The notes below the pieces were generated by a model. It did no database searches. It was not told the origin of the DNA and was given only the letters and a program-made list of their open reading frames with translations. 64,000 nucleotides of DNA from Mesorhizobium sp. M00.F.Ca.ET.216.01.1.1 (GTDB lineage: Bacteria > Pseudomonadota > Alphaproteobacteria > Rhizobiales > Rhizobiaceae). Location of the stretch: positions 1 through 64,000 of the forward strand of contig NZ_SADR02000027.1 in assembly GCF_004010325.2 (NCBI RefSeq), in the 5' to 3' direction. The position numbers were made by a program, and so were the translations under genes. This document shows positions 33,296-42,035 of this stretch, one piece after another (the stretch's first letter is position 1; each line of letters begins with the position of its first letter).

Positions 33296-33784
33296 ATGCC
33301 GGTAAAGAAGAAAGGTCCGCCTCATCCTGTCGAAACAGTAGGGCTGGATGTCCTCGAAGACACGTTGAGCTTCTATATCCGAAGCATCAACATAGCGCTT
33401 TCGCGCGATCTTGACGACCGTCTGGAAGGTCTCGATGTTGCTCGGGGAACCGGCAAGATCACGACCTTGCTCCTTGTCGACAGCCACCCAGGAATACGGC
33501 CCTCGGTCATCGCGCAGCTCATCATGAGAGATCGCTCCGCCATGGGCAGGCTGGTCGACCAGATGATCGATCATGACCTGATAACGCGCCGGAACGCGCC
33601 GGACGACGGACGCGCACAGGAGCTCCACATCACCGAAAAGGGCGCAGAGCTCGCTCGGAAGGTGCGCAAGATTGCAACCAAACAGTCCAGCGATTTCTTC
33701 GCCGGTGTGCCCGAGGAAGACCAGAAGCGTCTGCTCGACATATTGCGGCGCGTCTATCGTCGCACCGTGGGTCTCGGCCAATGA
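33296..33784 (+). CDS. MarR-family transcriptional regulator
   Basis: A 162-residue winged-helix regulator with the MarR pattern: dimerisation helix (DTLSFYIRSINIALSRDLDD), DNA-binding helices (RPSVIAQLIMRDRSAMGRLV), and the wing motif LITRRNAPDDGRAQELHITE. The start at 33296 follows a GGGAGAG site. Its stop overlaps the start of the SDR gene as ATGA, so it is co-transcribed with the oxidoreductase/transporter genes and probably controls them in response to the transported substrate. Confidence 0.87.
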   Translation: MPVKKKGPPHPVETVGLDVLEDTLSFYIRSINIALSRDLDDRLEGLDVARGTGKITTLLLVDSHPGIRPSVIAQLIMRDRSAMGRLVDQMIDHDLITRRNAPDDGRAQELHITEKGAELARKVRKIATKQSSDFFAGVPEEDQKRLLDILRRVYRRTVGLGQ

Positions 33785-34509
33785 GTGAGCCGGCGGCAGT
33801 TGGCAAAGTGCAAGCCGCCCAGCAGGTGGCGCTCCTGTCCGGCGCAAATCGCGGCATCGGCGCGGCTTGCGCCCGGCACTTGTTTGAAACGGGCTGGTCG
33901 CTGTCGCTCGGCATGCGCAAACCGGTGCAGCCCGACTGGGCCGACAGTGAGCGCGTCCGCGTATTCCCCTATGAGGCTGCGGCTGCCAACGCCGAACGGG
34001 CGTGGGTCGACCGCACCATCGATGGCTTCGGCCGGATCGACGCAGTCATTGCCAGCGCTGGCATCATGATTCCAAAGTCGGTCATCGATGCCGACGACGC
34101 GGATCTCGATCTCATGTTCGAGATCAACGTGAAGGCTCCGCGCCGTCTGGTGCGCGCTTCCTGGGAGTCGCTTGCGGCAAGTGGAGCAGGTCGTGTCATC
34201 ATTCTCGCCTCGCTGTCAGGCAAGCGAGTCAAGTCCGCCATGGCCGGTTCCTACTCGATCTCCAAGTTTGCAGCCGTCGCCCTTTCCCACGGCATCCGAC
34301 AGGCGGGGTGGGATCTTGGAATTCGAGCCACGGCCGTCTGTCCAGGTTTTGTCGCCACCGATATGGCACGCAGCATCACCGATCGCGCCGATGCGCTGAT
34401 GACCGATCCCGATGATCTCGCACGGACCATCGGGATGCTCCTCAATCTGCCCAATCATGCAAGCGTCGCGGAATTTTCCATCAATTGCCAGCTCGAGGAG
34501 CTCTACTAA
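33781..34509 (+). CDS. Short-chain dehydrogenase/reductase (SDR)
   Basis: A 242-residue classical SDR. The cofactor motif is SGANRGIGAACARHLF near residue 20, the structural motif is ASAGIM, and the catalytic residues appear as a Ser in ASLSGKR and the Tyr-Lys pair in YSISK. It is NAD(P)-dependent and cytosolic; the substrate is unknown. Coupled to the MarR gene upstream and followed after 2 bases by an FAD oxidase, it may reduce or oxidise the carbonyl product released by the oxidase. Confidence 0.88.
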   Translation: MSEPAAVGKVQAAQQVALLSGANRGIGAACARHLFETGWSLSLGMRKPVQPDWADSERVRVFPYEAAAANAERAWVDRTIDGFGRIDAVIASAGIMIPKSVIDADDADLDLMFEINVKAPRRLVRASWESLAASGAGRVIILASLSGKRVKSAMAGSYSISKFAAVALSHGIRQAGWDLGIRATAVCPGFVATDMARSITDRADALMTDPDDLARTIGMLLNLPNHASVAEFSINCQLEELY

Positions 34510-34511
34510 GC

Positions 34512-35843
34512 ATGCCCGGACCGTTCGTCGTCCCCGTCCATGGAGATATTGAACTGCCAAAGGAGGTGGACTGCGTCGTCGTCGGCGGCGGCATCGTCGG
34601 CGCCTCCACGGCGCTGGAACTCGCAGAAAGCGGTTTGCGTGTAGCGTTGTGCGAAAAGGGCGGAATCGGACAGGAGCAGTCCAGCCGCAACTGGGGCTGG
34701 GTACGCATCTCCCGTCGGGATCCACGTGAGGTCCCACTGATGGCGGAAGCACTGCGCATCTGGATGAGGCTCTCCGAACGTACGAGCCGGGATACCGGCT
34801 ACACGCGCGCAGGAATTGTGTTCACTTGCGCGAACGACAAGGAATACGAACAGCACGAACGCTGGGGACGTCATCTCGAAGGCTATCAGCTCGAGTCGCG
34901 AATGATCGGCGTGCGAGAATTGCGTGACCTCTTTCCCAGTTCCAATCTCGATGTCAAAGGAGCGCTGTACACGCCCGCCGACGGCCGCGCGGAGCCGCAG
35001 AAGGCCGCCCCGGCGATTGCCGAAGCCGCGCGCGAGCGCGGCGCCGCCATTCTAACGGAGTGCGCAGTGCGCGGCGTGGAGACAACCAACGGCGCCGTCT
35101 CGGGCGTCGTGACCGAACGCGGTTTCATTGCCTGCAAGGCAGTCGTCCTTGCCGGAGGCGCTTGGTCGAACCTGTTTTGCGGAGCGCTTGACCTTGACCT
35201 GCCGCAGTTGAAGGTCATGAACACGGTTCTTCGCACGACGCCGGTCGAGAACGGACCGGAACAGGCCGTGTGGGCAAACAATTTCGCTATACGCAAGCGC
35301 CAAGACGGCGGGTATACCATAGCCTCCAGCATGACCAACGTCGTCGACATCGTGCCGAACTCCTTTCGGTACGCGCGCGATTTTCTTCCGGCTTGGAAGA
35401 TGGAGTGGCGATCGCTGAACTTCCATCTGGGCCCCCGTTTCCTCGACGAGGCAAGAATGCCGACCCGTTGGGCAATGGATGAGGCGAGCCCCTTCGAATA
35501 CTGTCGCGTGCTCGATCCCAAGCCGTCGAAGAAAAGCTCCGAGCGTATCCTTTCGAACGCCCGCAAGGCATTTCCGGTTCTGGACAAGGCAGAGATCGCG
35601 CAGCGCTGGGCTGGCTATATCGACGTCACGCCCGACGCCGTCCCCGTCATTTCCGCGGTCGATGCCGTCCCCGGCTTTCATGTCGCGACCGGATTCTCGG
35701 GCCATGGCTTCGGCATCGGCCCGGCGGCAGGCCGGCTGATGGCAGACATCGTCACCGGGCGGCCGCCGATCGTCGATCCGACGGACTTCAGATGGTCGCG
35801 GTTTTCGGACGGATCGAAGGTCGCGCCGATCAGTGGATTCTAA
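34512..35843 (+). CDS. FAD-dependent oxidoreductase (D-amino-acid/sarcosine oxidase family)
   Basis: A 443-residue DAO-family flavoprotein. The ADP-binding motif is CVVVGGGIVGASTALELAES near the N terminus, followed by QEQSSRNWGWVRIS, and the C-terminal flavin-binding segment has HVATGFSGHGFGIGPAAGRL. Relatives oxidise the C-N bond of amino acids, N-methyl amino acids or polyamine conjugates. It starts at ATG 34512. Together with a second oxidase at 39541 it frames the binding protein and permease genes, suggesting that the imported compound is an amine or amino-acid derivative. Confidence 0.9.
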   Translation: MPGPFVVPVHGDIELPKEVDCVVVGGGIVGASTALELAESGLRVALCEKGGIGQEQSSRNWGWVRISRRDPREVPLMAEALRIWMRLSERTSRDTGYTRAGIVFTCANDKEYEQHERWGRHLEGYQLESRMIGVRELRDLFPSSNLDVKGALYTPADGRAEPQKAAPAIAEAARERGAAILTECAVRGVETTNGAVSGVVTERGFIACKAVVLAGGAWSNLFCGALDLDLPQLKVMNTVLRTTPVENGPEQAVWANNFAIRKRQDGGYTIASSMTNVVDIVPNSFRYARDFLPAWKMEWRSLNFHLGPRFLDEARMPTRWAMDEASPFEYCRVLDPKPSKKSSERILSNARKAFPVLDKAEIAQRWAGYIDVTPDAVPVISAVDAVPGFHVATGFSGHGFGIGPAAGRLMADIVTGRPPIVDPTDFRWSRFSDGSKVAPISGF

Positions 35844-35901
35844 CCGCTCCGACAAGAGAGCGGGACGCAGCGAAAGTGGAACACTTCAAAAGGAGACTCT
35901 A

Positions 35902-37572
35902 ATGTCAAACCAGAGCAGCAGCACAATCTTTCGGCCGACGCGTCGCCAGACGCTTGGAATGGCAATCGCCAGCGCCGCCGGCCTCGCCATGCCCAACCTG
36001 ACAGGGGCCGGCAAGGCCCTTGCCGCAACCCCGCCGAGCGGGCCCAAGGGGCAGGTGATCGTCGGCTTTTCTCAGGAACCCACCGTCTTCAATCCACACC
36101 TGGTGCATATCGAGGTCGACGAGGGCATTCACTTCAGCGTCTTCGATCCGCTGTTTGGCGTCGACCCGAAAGGTAATTTCTTCCCCGCACTTGCCAAGGA
36201 GGTGCCGACCGTGGAAAACGGCGGCATCTCGGCCGACGGGCTCGAGTGGCACGTAAAGCTGCGCGACGACGTCAAGTGGCATGACGGAAAGCCGTTCACG
36301 GCCGAGGACGTCAAGTTCACCCTCGAACTCTTGGTCGACCCGAAATTTCTGAGCTGGCGGCGCGCCGGCCACGAACTTGTCCAGGATTTGACCGTCGTCT
36401 CGCCAACCGAGATTAGCTGGAAGATGAAGGAGCCTTACGCACCCTATCCATCGATCCTGGCGGCGACCTTCATCGTCCCGAAACATGTGCTCGGTGCGGC
36501 GGAGGACAAGAATACCGCGCCGTTCAACAATGCTCCCATCGGAACGGGACCGTTCAAATGGGTGGAACGCACGGCCGGAGATCATATCGAGCTGGCCGCC
36601 AACACCGACTATTTCGGCGACGGCCCTTATCTCGAGCGGCTGATCTACAAATACATTCCGGACCTGACGGTTCTCTACACCCAGTTCAAGACCGGCGACA
36701 TCGACGTCATCGGACTGCAGTGGATCACGGCCGACCACTATGAGGAAGCCAAGAGATTGAGCGGGACGTCCGTTGCCGTCATTCCCGCCGCCACGGTCGA
36801 ATCGCTCAGCTTCAACATGGAGCGCCCGCAGTTCAAGGAACTCGCCGTTCGCCAGGCGCTGTACTATGCGCTGGACAAGCAGACGATCATCGACGCCCTC
36901 TATTACGGACTGCCGACTCCAACCGAAACCTACATGCCGCAGCAATCCTTCTATTACAATCCGGATCTGCCGAAGCAGGAATACGATCTGGACAAGGCAA
37001 AGAAATTGCTGGACGACGCCGGCTGGGTCCCTGGCAGCGACGGCATTCGCGTCAAGGATGGCGTCCGCCTCTCGTTCAAGAACTCAACCACGGCGGGCAA
37101 TCATATCCGCGAACAGGCGCAGCAGTTCATTCAGCAATCGTATCGCGACGTCGGTGTCGAAGTGGAGATCTCCAACCTGCCGCCTGCGGTCATGTGGGGA
37201 GACTACTGGGTGAAGTCGGAATTCGATTCCGTTGTCGTCGGCATCAACTTCCTGACAGGGTCCGACCCCGATACTTCGGATTACCTCGGTTCGAAATCAA
37301 CTCCGGCCAAGGGTGGCGCCGGCCAGAATACCTGGCAGTATGCCAGCCCGGAGGTGGACAAGCTGCTCGAATCCGGCGGTGTCGAATTCGAGCCGGAAAA
37401 GCGCAAGCAAGCCTACCTGAAAATCCAGGAGACCGTGCGCAACGACCTGCCATTCCTGCCGATGTTCCAATATGCGACGGTCCGCGGACACAAGTCCGGT
37501 GTCGAAGGCGTCGTCCCGAACATCAACGTCCGCATCGACTCCTGGGACGTGGCCACCTGGTACTGGTCATAG
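35902..37572 (+). CDS. Peptide-type ABC substrate-binding protein
   Basis: A 556-residue SBP_bac_5 (DppA/OppA-like) periplasmic protein. The N terminus has a twin-arginine-like signal (RPTRRQTLGMAIASAAG) ending near ALAATP. Family landmarks include DGLEWHVKLRDDVKWHDGKP and FTAEDVKFTLELLVDP, then YALDKQTIIDALYYG. It delivers an oligopeptide-like or opine-like ligand to the permeases downstream. The start at 35902 has an AAAAGGAG site. A hairpin after the gene may keep its mRNA more abundant than that of the permeases. Confidence 0.93.
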   Translation: MSNQSSSTIFRPTRRQTLGMAIASAAGLAMPNLTGAGKALAATPPSGPKGQVIVGFSQEPTVFNPHLVHIEVDEGIHFSVFDPLFGVDPKGNFFPALAKEVPTVENGGISADGLEWHVKLRDDVKWHDGKPFTAEDVKFTLELLVDPKFLSWRRAGHELVQDLTVVSPTEISWKMKEPYAPYPSILAATFIVPKHVLGAAEDKNTAPFNNAPIGTGPFKWVERTAGDHIELAANTDYFGDGPYLERLIYKYIPDLTVLYTQFKTGDIDVIGLQWITADHYEEAKRLSGTSVAVIPAATVESLSFNMERPQFKELAVRQALYYALDKQTIIDALYYGLPTPTETYMPQQSFYYNPDLPKQEYDLDKAKKLLDDAGWVPGSDGIRVKDGVRLSFKNSTTAGNHIREQAQQFIQQSYRDVGVEVEISNLPPAVMWGDYWVKSEFDSVVVGINFLTGSDPDTSDYLGSKSTPAKGGAGQNTWQYASPEVDKLLESGGVEFEPEKRKQAYLKIQETVRNDLPFLPMFQYATVRGHKSGVEGVVPNINVRIDSWDVATWYWS

Positions 37573-37584
37573 TGACGGAAATAG

Positions 37585-37610
37585 GCCGGGCCGGCAATCA
37601 CCGGCTCGGC
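37585..37610 (+). terminator. Hairpin after the substrate-binding protein gene
   Basis: GCCGGGCCGG, loop CAATCA, CCGGCTCGGC forms a 10-bp stem with one mismatch between the binding protein and first permease gene. No U-tract follows. Such hairpins commonly stabilise upstream mRNA and reduce downstream expression in ABC operons. Confidence 0.5.
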
Positions 37611-37678
37611 TTGCATCGCCGACAAAGGCGCCCTGGCGCGACCCGTATCCGACTGACAGCAAAACGGAGACAACCGGC

Positions 37679-38629
37679 ATGCTTCGCTATCTGCTGGGAC
37701 GCTTTTGGCAAAGTCTCGTCCTGCTCCTGCTGGTTTCGGTGATTGGCTTTGCCGTCCTGAACCTCGCTCCGGGCGGACCGCTCTCGCAGTTCACTCTCAC
37801 CCCGGGAATGACGCAAGCCGATCTTGACCGGATCGCCACGCAAATGGGTCTTAATCGACCTCTTCCCGTGCAGTACCTCGACTGGCTGGGGCACCTGCTT
37901 CGCGGTGACTGGGGACGTTCCTTCCGGGACGGCAGACCTGTGCTCGACATCATCTGGGGCCACCTTCTCGCGACGCTGCTGCTGATGGGCGTATCGACTG
38001 CGATCGCCATCTTCGTCGGCACCTGCGTAGGTGTACTGGGCGCGCTCAAACGGTACTCGATCTTCGACTACGCTGCGACGGTCGGCGCGATGGTGGCGTT
38101 GTCGATCCCGACCTTCTGGTTCGGGTTGATCGCGATTTACATCTTCTCGCTCCGGCTCAGATGGCTGCCGGCCGGCAACATGTACACGATCGGCGACGGC
38201 TCGCTCGGTGACTATGCGATCCATCTCATCATGCCGAGCATCGTTCTTGCGCTGGTCAATATCGCCGTGTGGAGCCGCTATATGCGGACCGCGACGCTCG
38301 ACGTCATCAATCAGGATTTCGTCCGCACTGCCCGGGCCAAGGGACTGAGGCCCCGACGCGTGCTGATCCGTCACATCCTCGGAAACGCTCTGCTTCCGAT
38401 GATCACGCTGCTGGGGCTGCAGCTGCCGACAATACTGGGTGGCGCCCTGGTGACGGAAACCGTCTTCACCTGGCCCGGCATGGGACGGCTGTTCCTCGAT
38501 AGTCTCGGCTACAGCGACTATCCCGTGGTGATGGGCCTGCTGATGATGTCGGCAGTTCTCGTCCTGGTCGGCAATCTGGCTGCCGACCTCGCCGTCGCGT
38601 TCGTCGATCCGCGCATTCGATTGAGCTGA
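37679..38629 (+). CDS. ABC permease, DppB/OppB type
   Basis: A 316-residue inner-membrane permease starting MLRYLLGRFWQSLVLLLLVS. It has the OppB-like PGGPLSQ loop, six predicted helices and the EAA-type loop RTARAKGLRPRRVLIRHILG near residues 218-237, which contacts the ATPase. It pairs with the DppC-type permease downstream. An extended open frame upstream overlaps the binding-protein gene and is not used. Confidence 0.92.
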   Translation: MLRYLLGRFWQSLVLLLLVSVIGFAVLNLAPGGPLSQFTLTPGMTQADLDRIATQMGLNRPLPVQYLDWLGHLLRGDWGRSFRDGRPVLDIIWGHLLATLLLMGVSTAIAIFVGTCVGVLGALKRYSIFDYAATVGAMVALSIPTFWFGLIAIYIFSLRLRWLPAGNMYTIGDGSLGDYAIHLIMPSIVLALVNIAVWSRYMRTATLDVINQDFVRTARAKGLRPRRVLIRHILGNALLPMITLLGLQLPTILGGALVTETVFTWPGMGRLFLDSLGYSDYPVVMGLLMMSAVLVLVGNLAADLAVAFVDPRIRLS

Positions 38630-38640
38630 GGAACGAAAAA

Positions 38641-39528
38641 ATGAGCCAGTCGGAATTACTCGTCCCCGCCCGCTCCACGCAGCCCTGGTGGCGCAGCCGC
38701 ACCGTGCGCCGATTTGCCCGCCATCGGCTGGCGATGTTCGGCCTGGCCATGATCATTGTACTGGTCCTCGCCTGCGTCATCGGACCCTTTCTCCTGCCCT
38801 TTGACGATCTCTACATCGACCTGCGTGGCCGGTTCTCCCCGCCGTTCACCGGCTATCATTTCTTCGGCACCGATCCGCTCGGACGCGACATCGCGGCGCG
38901 CCTCCTCATGGCTGGCCGCATTTCGCTGCTGGTCGGTTTCGCTGCCATGCTCCTCAGCATCGTCTTCGGAACCGTGCTCGGGATTGTGGCCGGCTTCTTC
39001 GGCGGCCGCATCGGCACGGTGCTGATGCGTTTCGTCGACGCGATGCTGTCCTTTCCCAACATCTTCCTGCTGCTGGCGATGGCTGCCTTCATCAAGCCGA
39101 GCCCGACCATGATCACGCTGATCATAGCGGCGACGAGTTGGATGGAAATCGCGCGCATTGTCGAGGCGGAAGTGCGCTCCCTGCGCGAACGCGACTTCGT
39201 GGTCGCCGCCCGGATGCTCGGGCTCAGCAACAGCCACATCATGTTTCGCGAGCTTCTGCCCAATGCGATCGGCCCGATCATCGTCGCGGCCACGCTTACC
39301 GTCGCCCGTGCCATTCTTCTCGAAGCCTATGTCAGCTTCCTTGGCTACGGCATCCAGCCGCCGCTGCCGAGTTGGGGAAACATGCTCAACGGCGCACAAC
39401 AGTATCTCGATAGCGCGCCGTGGCTGGCGATCGTTCCTGGCGCCGCCATCACCCTGGCGGTCACCAGTTTCAATTTTGTCGGCGACGGGTTACGCGATGC
39501 GCTCGACGCGCGAAGCGATTTGCTGTGA
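38641..39528 (+). CDS. ABC permease, DppC/OppC type
   Basis: A 295-residue permease with the N-terminal OppC_N segment (RTVRRFARHRLAMFGLAMII), the FFGTDPLGRDIAARLLMAGR motif typical of DppC, and the EAA loop LRERDFVVAARMLGLSNSHI. It forms the translocation pore with the preceding permease, 11 bases upstream. The C terminus ends in the usual FNFVGDGLRDALDARS sequence. Confidence 0.93.
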   Translation: MSQSELLVPARSTQPWWRSRTVRRFARHRLAMFGLAMIIVLVLACVIGPFLLPFDDLYIDLRGRFSPPFTGYHFFGTDPLGRDIAARLLMAGRISLLVGFAAMLLSIVFGTVLGIVAGFFGGRIGTVLMRFVDAMLSFPNIFLLLAMAAFIKPSPTMITLIIAATSWMEIARIVEAEVRSLRERDFVVAARMLGLSNSHIMFRELLPNAIGPIIVAATLTVARAILLEAYVSFLGYGIQPPLPSWGNMLNGAQQYLDSAPWLAIVPGAAITLAVTSFNFVGDGLRDALDARSDLL

Positions 39529-39540
39529 AGGCTGCTCGGC

Positions 39541-40863
39541 GTGACGAGGTTTTCGCCGTTCGAAGTCTCACTCTGGTATGCGACCGCGACGCAGCCGCCA
39601 AAAACCGGCCCGTTGCAAGGATGCAGGCGGGCGAACGTCTGCATCGTCGGCGGCGGCTATGCCGGATTGACGACCGCGCTCGATCTCGCTTGCGACGGCA
39701 TAAGCGTTGTTCTTCTCGAAGCCCAGGAGATCGGATTTGGCGGCTCGGGGCGCAATGCCGGCCACTGCACGCCCACCTTCACGCACTACAGCCTGCCCGA
39801 ACTGCGCCCCATGTTGGGCGAGCCGTGGGCCGAAAGGTTGATAGCCCGGCAGACAGGGGCCAACAGACAAGTCGCCGGGATGATCAAACGTTACGGCATC
39901 GACTGCGAATGGCAGCAGAACGGCTACGTCATGGGCGCGCTGACGCCAGGCGCCGTCGCCAAGCTCGAGGCAAAGGCGCAGCAGTACAATGCCGTTGGCG
40001 CCAAGACGCGGGTGCTCGACAGACAAGCGACTGAGGAAATGACCGGCAGCCCGCGATATCATGGCGGCTGGTTTCATTCCGAGGCCGGTCACCTCAATCC
40101 ATTGGGATATGCAAGGGGCTTGGCCCGTGCCGTCATGGAGGAAGGCGGCACAATCCACACGCGGTCGCGGGTCCGCGACGTCGTGCGACAGGATGGTGCT
40201 TGGGCAGTGCACGCCGGCGAAGGAACCGTCGTCGCCGACAAGGTTATCTTTGCGACCGGCGCCTACACCGTCGACGGATGGCCCGGCCTCGACCGGACCT
40301 ACAAAATCCAGAGGGTGTTCGTCGCCGCCACCCAACCGCTGACCGCCAGCGAACGCCAAACCATCCTGCCACGCAACACGACGATGCATGACGGCCGCGG
40401 CGACATCTTCGTCTACAAGTACAACGCTGAGGGACGCATCGTCGCCTCGATGTTCCCGATGGGCCGTCGCGGAAGGGACATGACGTTCACACACCGCCTC
40501 ATGTCCGATCGCCTACGCTGGCTCCATCCGCAGCTCAGCAGCGATTTGAGATGGGAGTATTTCTGGTTCGGCGAGCTGGATATGCAGAAACGCACCATCC
40601 CGCGATTCTATCAACTCGCGCCGGGCGTCGTCGCGCTGACGGGGCTATCTGGTCGCGGCGTGCCGACCGGAAGCATGCTCGGCGGCATACTCGGCGAATG
40701 GGCGAAGGACGTCCCGGAAAAAGACCTTTCGCTGAAACTCGAACCGCTCCGGCGGGCACCCTTCTTCATGTCGTTCGCTCCCGCTGCCATGTTGCGGTAC
40801 TATCGCATCTCGGACTGGCTGCGGGCAAAGACGAGCGGGGCTCAACTCCCACCTCACGCCTAG
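39541..40863 (+). CDS. FAD-dependent oxidoreductase, PuuB/DAO-like
   Basis: A 440-residue flavoprotein starting at a GTG 12 bases after the permease. The dinucleotide motif CIVGGGYAGLTTALDLACDG lies near residue 35, then EIGFGGSGRNAGHCTPTF, a signature of gamma-glutamylputrescine-oxidase-like (PuuB) proteins. The C-terminal FAD segment contains LTGLSGRGVPTGSMLGGILG. It probably oxidises an amine or N-substituted amino acid brought in by the ABC system. It is the last gene of the island and is followed by a small hairpin and a guaA-end repeat. Confidence 0.9.
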   Translation: MTRFSPFEVSLWYATATQPPKTGPLQGCRRANVCIVGGGYAGLTTALDLACDGISVVLLEAQEIGFGGSGRNAGHCTPTFTHYSLPELRPMLGEPWAERLIARQTGANRQVAGMIKRYGIDCEWQQNGYVMGALTPGAVAKLEAKAQQYNAVGAKTRVLDRQATEEMTGSPRYHGGWFHSEAGHLNPLGYARGLARAVMEEGGTIHTRSRVRDVVRQDGAWAVHAGEGTVVADKVIFATGAYTVDGWPGLDRTYKIQRVFVAATQPLTASERQTILPRNTTMHDGRGDIFVYKYNAEGRIVASMFPMGRRGRDMTFTHRLMSDRLRWLHPQLSSDLRWEYFWFGELDMQKRTIPRFYQLAPGVVALTGLSGRGVPTGSMLGGILGEWAKDVPEKDLSLKLEPLRRAPFFMSFAPAAMLRYYRISDWLRAKTSGAQLPPHA

Positions 40864-40942
40864 CCAGGATCGAAAGGAAGATTCGCGACGCCTTTCGGAT
40901 CTCAAATTTATCGGCTCGGGAAGAATGCCTTTGACGTCCAAA

Positions 40943-40962
40943 AGTAATCTATTGAGATTACT
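40943..40962 (+). terminator. Possible terminator hairpin after the oxidase gene
   Basis: AGTAATCT, loop ATTG, AGATTACT is a perfect 8-bp inverted repeat 80 bases after the oxidase stop, followed by CGAATTTTCG. The stem is AT-rich and the T-run is only four bases, so termination would be weak; it might instead belong to the mobile-element junction. Confidence 0.35.
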
Positions 40963-40973
40963 CGAATTTTCGT

Positions 40974-40986
40974 AAAATACCGTCAG
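40974..40986. repeat. AAAATACCGTCAG repeat, copy 1
   Basis: This 13-base motif recurs at 48673-48685 (exact) and at 48747-48758 (AAATACCGTCAG), each preceded by AT-rich DNA and, in two copies, by TCG(T/C). The first two copies bracket the bufferin/peroxiredoxin segment. Origin unknown; boundary or transposon-end sequence is possible. Confidence 0.45.
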
Positions 40987-41177
40987 CGGAAAATATCGCC
41001 ATCTCTTGAAAATCAAAGCTTGCCGATATCCGGTTCAATTGATGACGTGGTGCGTATGGTCAACAAGACCGCAAATAACCCTATACTTTTCCGCGCTAAA
41101 ATGGCCGCTTCGCCGAATTTCGCACGTCTTTGCCTACTCCCACTCGATTGTTTTGATCTAACAGCACAATTTTTTCC
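40987..41177. other. Non-coding junction DNA with guaA-end repeat
   Basis: Short stretch between the oxidase tail region and transposase debris. It holds the second guaA-end copy and no plausible gene; open frames here only run into the ISL3 remnant. Confidence 0.5.
41134..41151 (-). repeat. guaA 3'-end-like attachment core, copy 2
   Basis: Identical to copy 1, again encoding Thr-Ile-Glu-Trp-Glu-stop on the minus strand, within a 21-base exact match (41133-41153). No guaA coding sequence precedes it on that strand. The two copies are direct repeats 10.4 kb apart, bracketing the ABC/oxidoreductase island, and copy 2 abuts ISL3 transposase debris. Confidence 0.7.
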
Positions 41178-41403
41178 GAGCGCTATCTCGAGCCGTGGAT
41201 CGCGGCAGCCAGCAAAAGCCTTATCGCGTCTTTCGCCAATGGCATCCATTCGCGACCACGCAGCCGTCCGCGGCGCGATCACCGAACCTTGGCCGAATGG
41301 CCAAACAGAGGGGCAGGTGAACAAACTCAAGCTGGTCAAGAGGATGATGCATGGTCGTGGAAAGCTCGACCTCGGGCAAGCCAGATTGCTCGGGGCTGCC
41401 TAA
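41178..41403 (+). pseudogene. ISL3-family transposase, C-terminal remnant with frameshift
   Basis: The last part reads RDHAAVRGAITEPWPNGQTE then GQVNKLKLVKRMMHGRGKLD, the conserved C terminus of ISL3 (IS204/IS1001/IS1165) transposases, ending LGQARLLGAA. The preceding piece (ERYLEPWIAAASKSLIASFA) matches the same family but lies in another frame, so a frameshift occurs near 41250. The N-terminal three quarters of the gene are gone. It is dead mobile-element debris next to the guaA-end repeat. Confidence 0.75.
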
Positions 41404-41483
41404 ACACCAATATCATCGAAATTGCGTCAGATCCCCTATTCCATGAAAAATCACAGCTATGGCCACCGATTCTTCGCCGCCGC
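41404..41483. other. Short non-coding gap before the bufferin promoter
   Basis: Eighty bases between the ISL3 remnant and the ECF-type promoter; no gene or repeat seen. Confidence 0.5.
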
Positions 41484-41509
41484 GTAACCTTTGGCCGTGA
41501 AGAAGCGAA
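41484..41509 (+). promoter_or_regulatory. Candidate ECF sigma promoter for the bufferin operon
   Basis: GTAACC, exactly 16 bases, then CGAA. As I recall this is the motif recognised by the Caulobacter ECF factor SigF, whose gene clusters also contain DUF2282/DUF692 genes and an NrsF anti-sigma. It lies 75 bases before the DUF2282 start, and the same operon encodes an ECF sigma, so positive autoregulation is likely. Confidence 0.6.
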
Positions 41510-41583
41510 GTAACTAGAAGCGGGTCTTGGTGACTTGCTGCCTGGCGGCCATCGGGGCCGCTTCCAACCGATCGGAGGAACAA

Positions 41584-41925
41584 ATGTCCAACCGCATGTT
41601 GTCTGTCGTCGTTGCCACCGCCTTTGCCGCTGCCGTCGGCTCGCTCGCTGCTGCGCCCGCCGGCGCCGCCAGCAAAGCCGAGATGGAAAAAATGATGAAG
41701 GAGAACCAGGCAAAGACGATGAAGGCCATGAAGACCGGCAAATTCGAGCAGTGCTACGGCGTTGCCCTGAAGGGCCATAACGACTGCTTCGCCGGAGCTG
41801 GAACGACCTGCGCCGGCACGAGCACCGTCGACTATCAGGGAAATGCCTTCAAGCTCGTGGCAAAGGGCACCTGCACCGCCATGGAGGTACCGGGCGGCCA
41901 CGGCAGCCTCACGCCGAAAGCCTGA
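41584..41925 (+). CDS. Bufferin precursor peptide (DUF2282, BufA-type)
   Basis: A 113-residue secreted protein: signal peptide (MSNRMLSVVVATAFAAAVGS to PAGAA), a charged linker rich in Lys and Met, then a compact Cys core with four cysteines in KFEQCYGVALKGHNDCF, TTCAGTSTVD and AKGTCTAMEV. This is the DUF2282 pattern of bufferins, ribosomal peptides whose cysteines are converted by an MNIO enzyme and which sequester copper in the periplasm. The start has a CGGAGGAA site. An MNIO gene and its partner follow directly. Confidence 0.85.
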   Translation: MSNRMLSVVVATAFAAAVGSLAAAPAGAASKAEMEKMMKENQAKTMKAMKTGKFEQCYGVALKGHNDCFAGAGTTCAGTSTVDYQGNAFKLVAKGTCTAMEVPGGHGSLTPKA

Positions 41926-42035
41926 CGGGACCAACGCATCCAATTCGGCGGCCGAAACTGCGCCGTTTGACCAAGGCGGACAACACACCGCTCGGCTTGG
42001 TCACCTCCCTAAATTCTGGAATGAGGAGCATCGCC

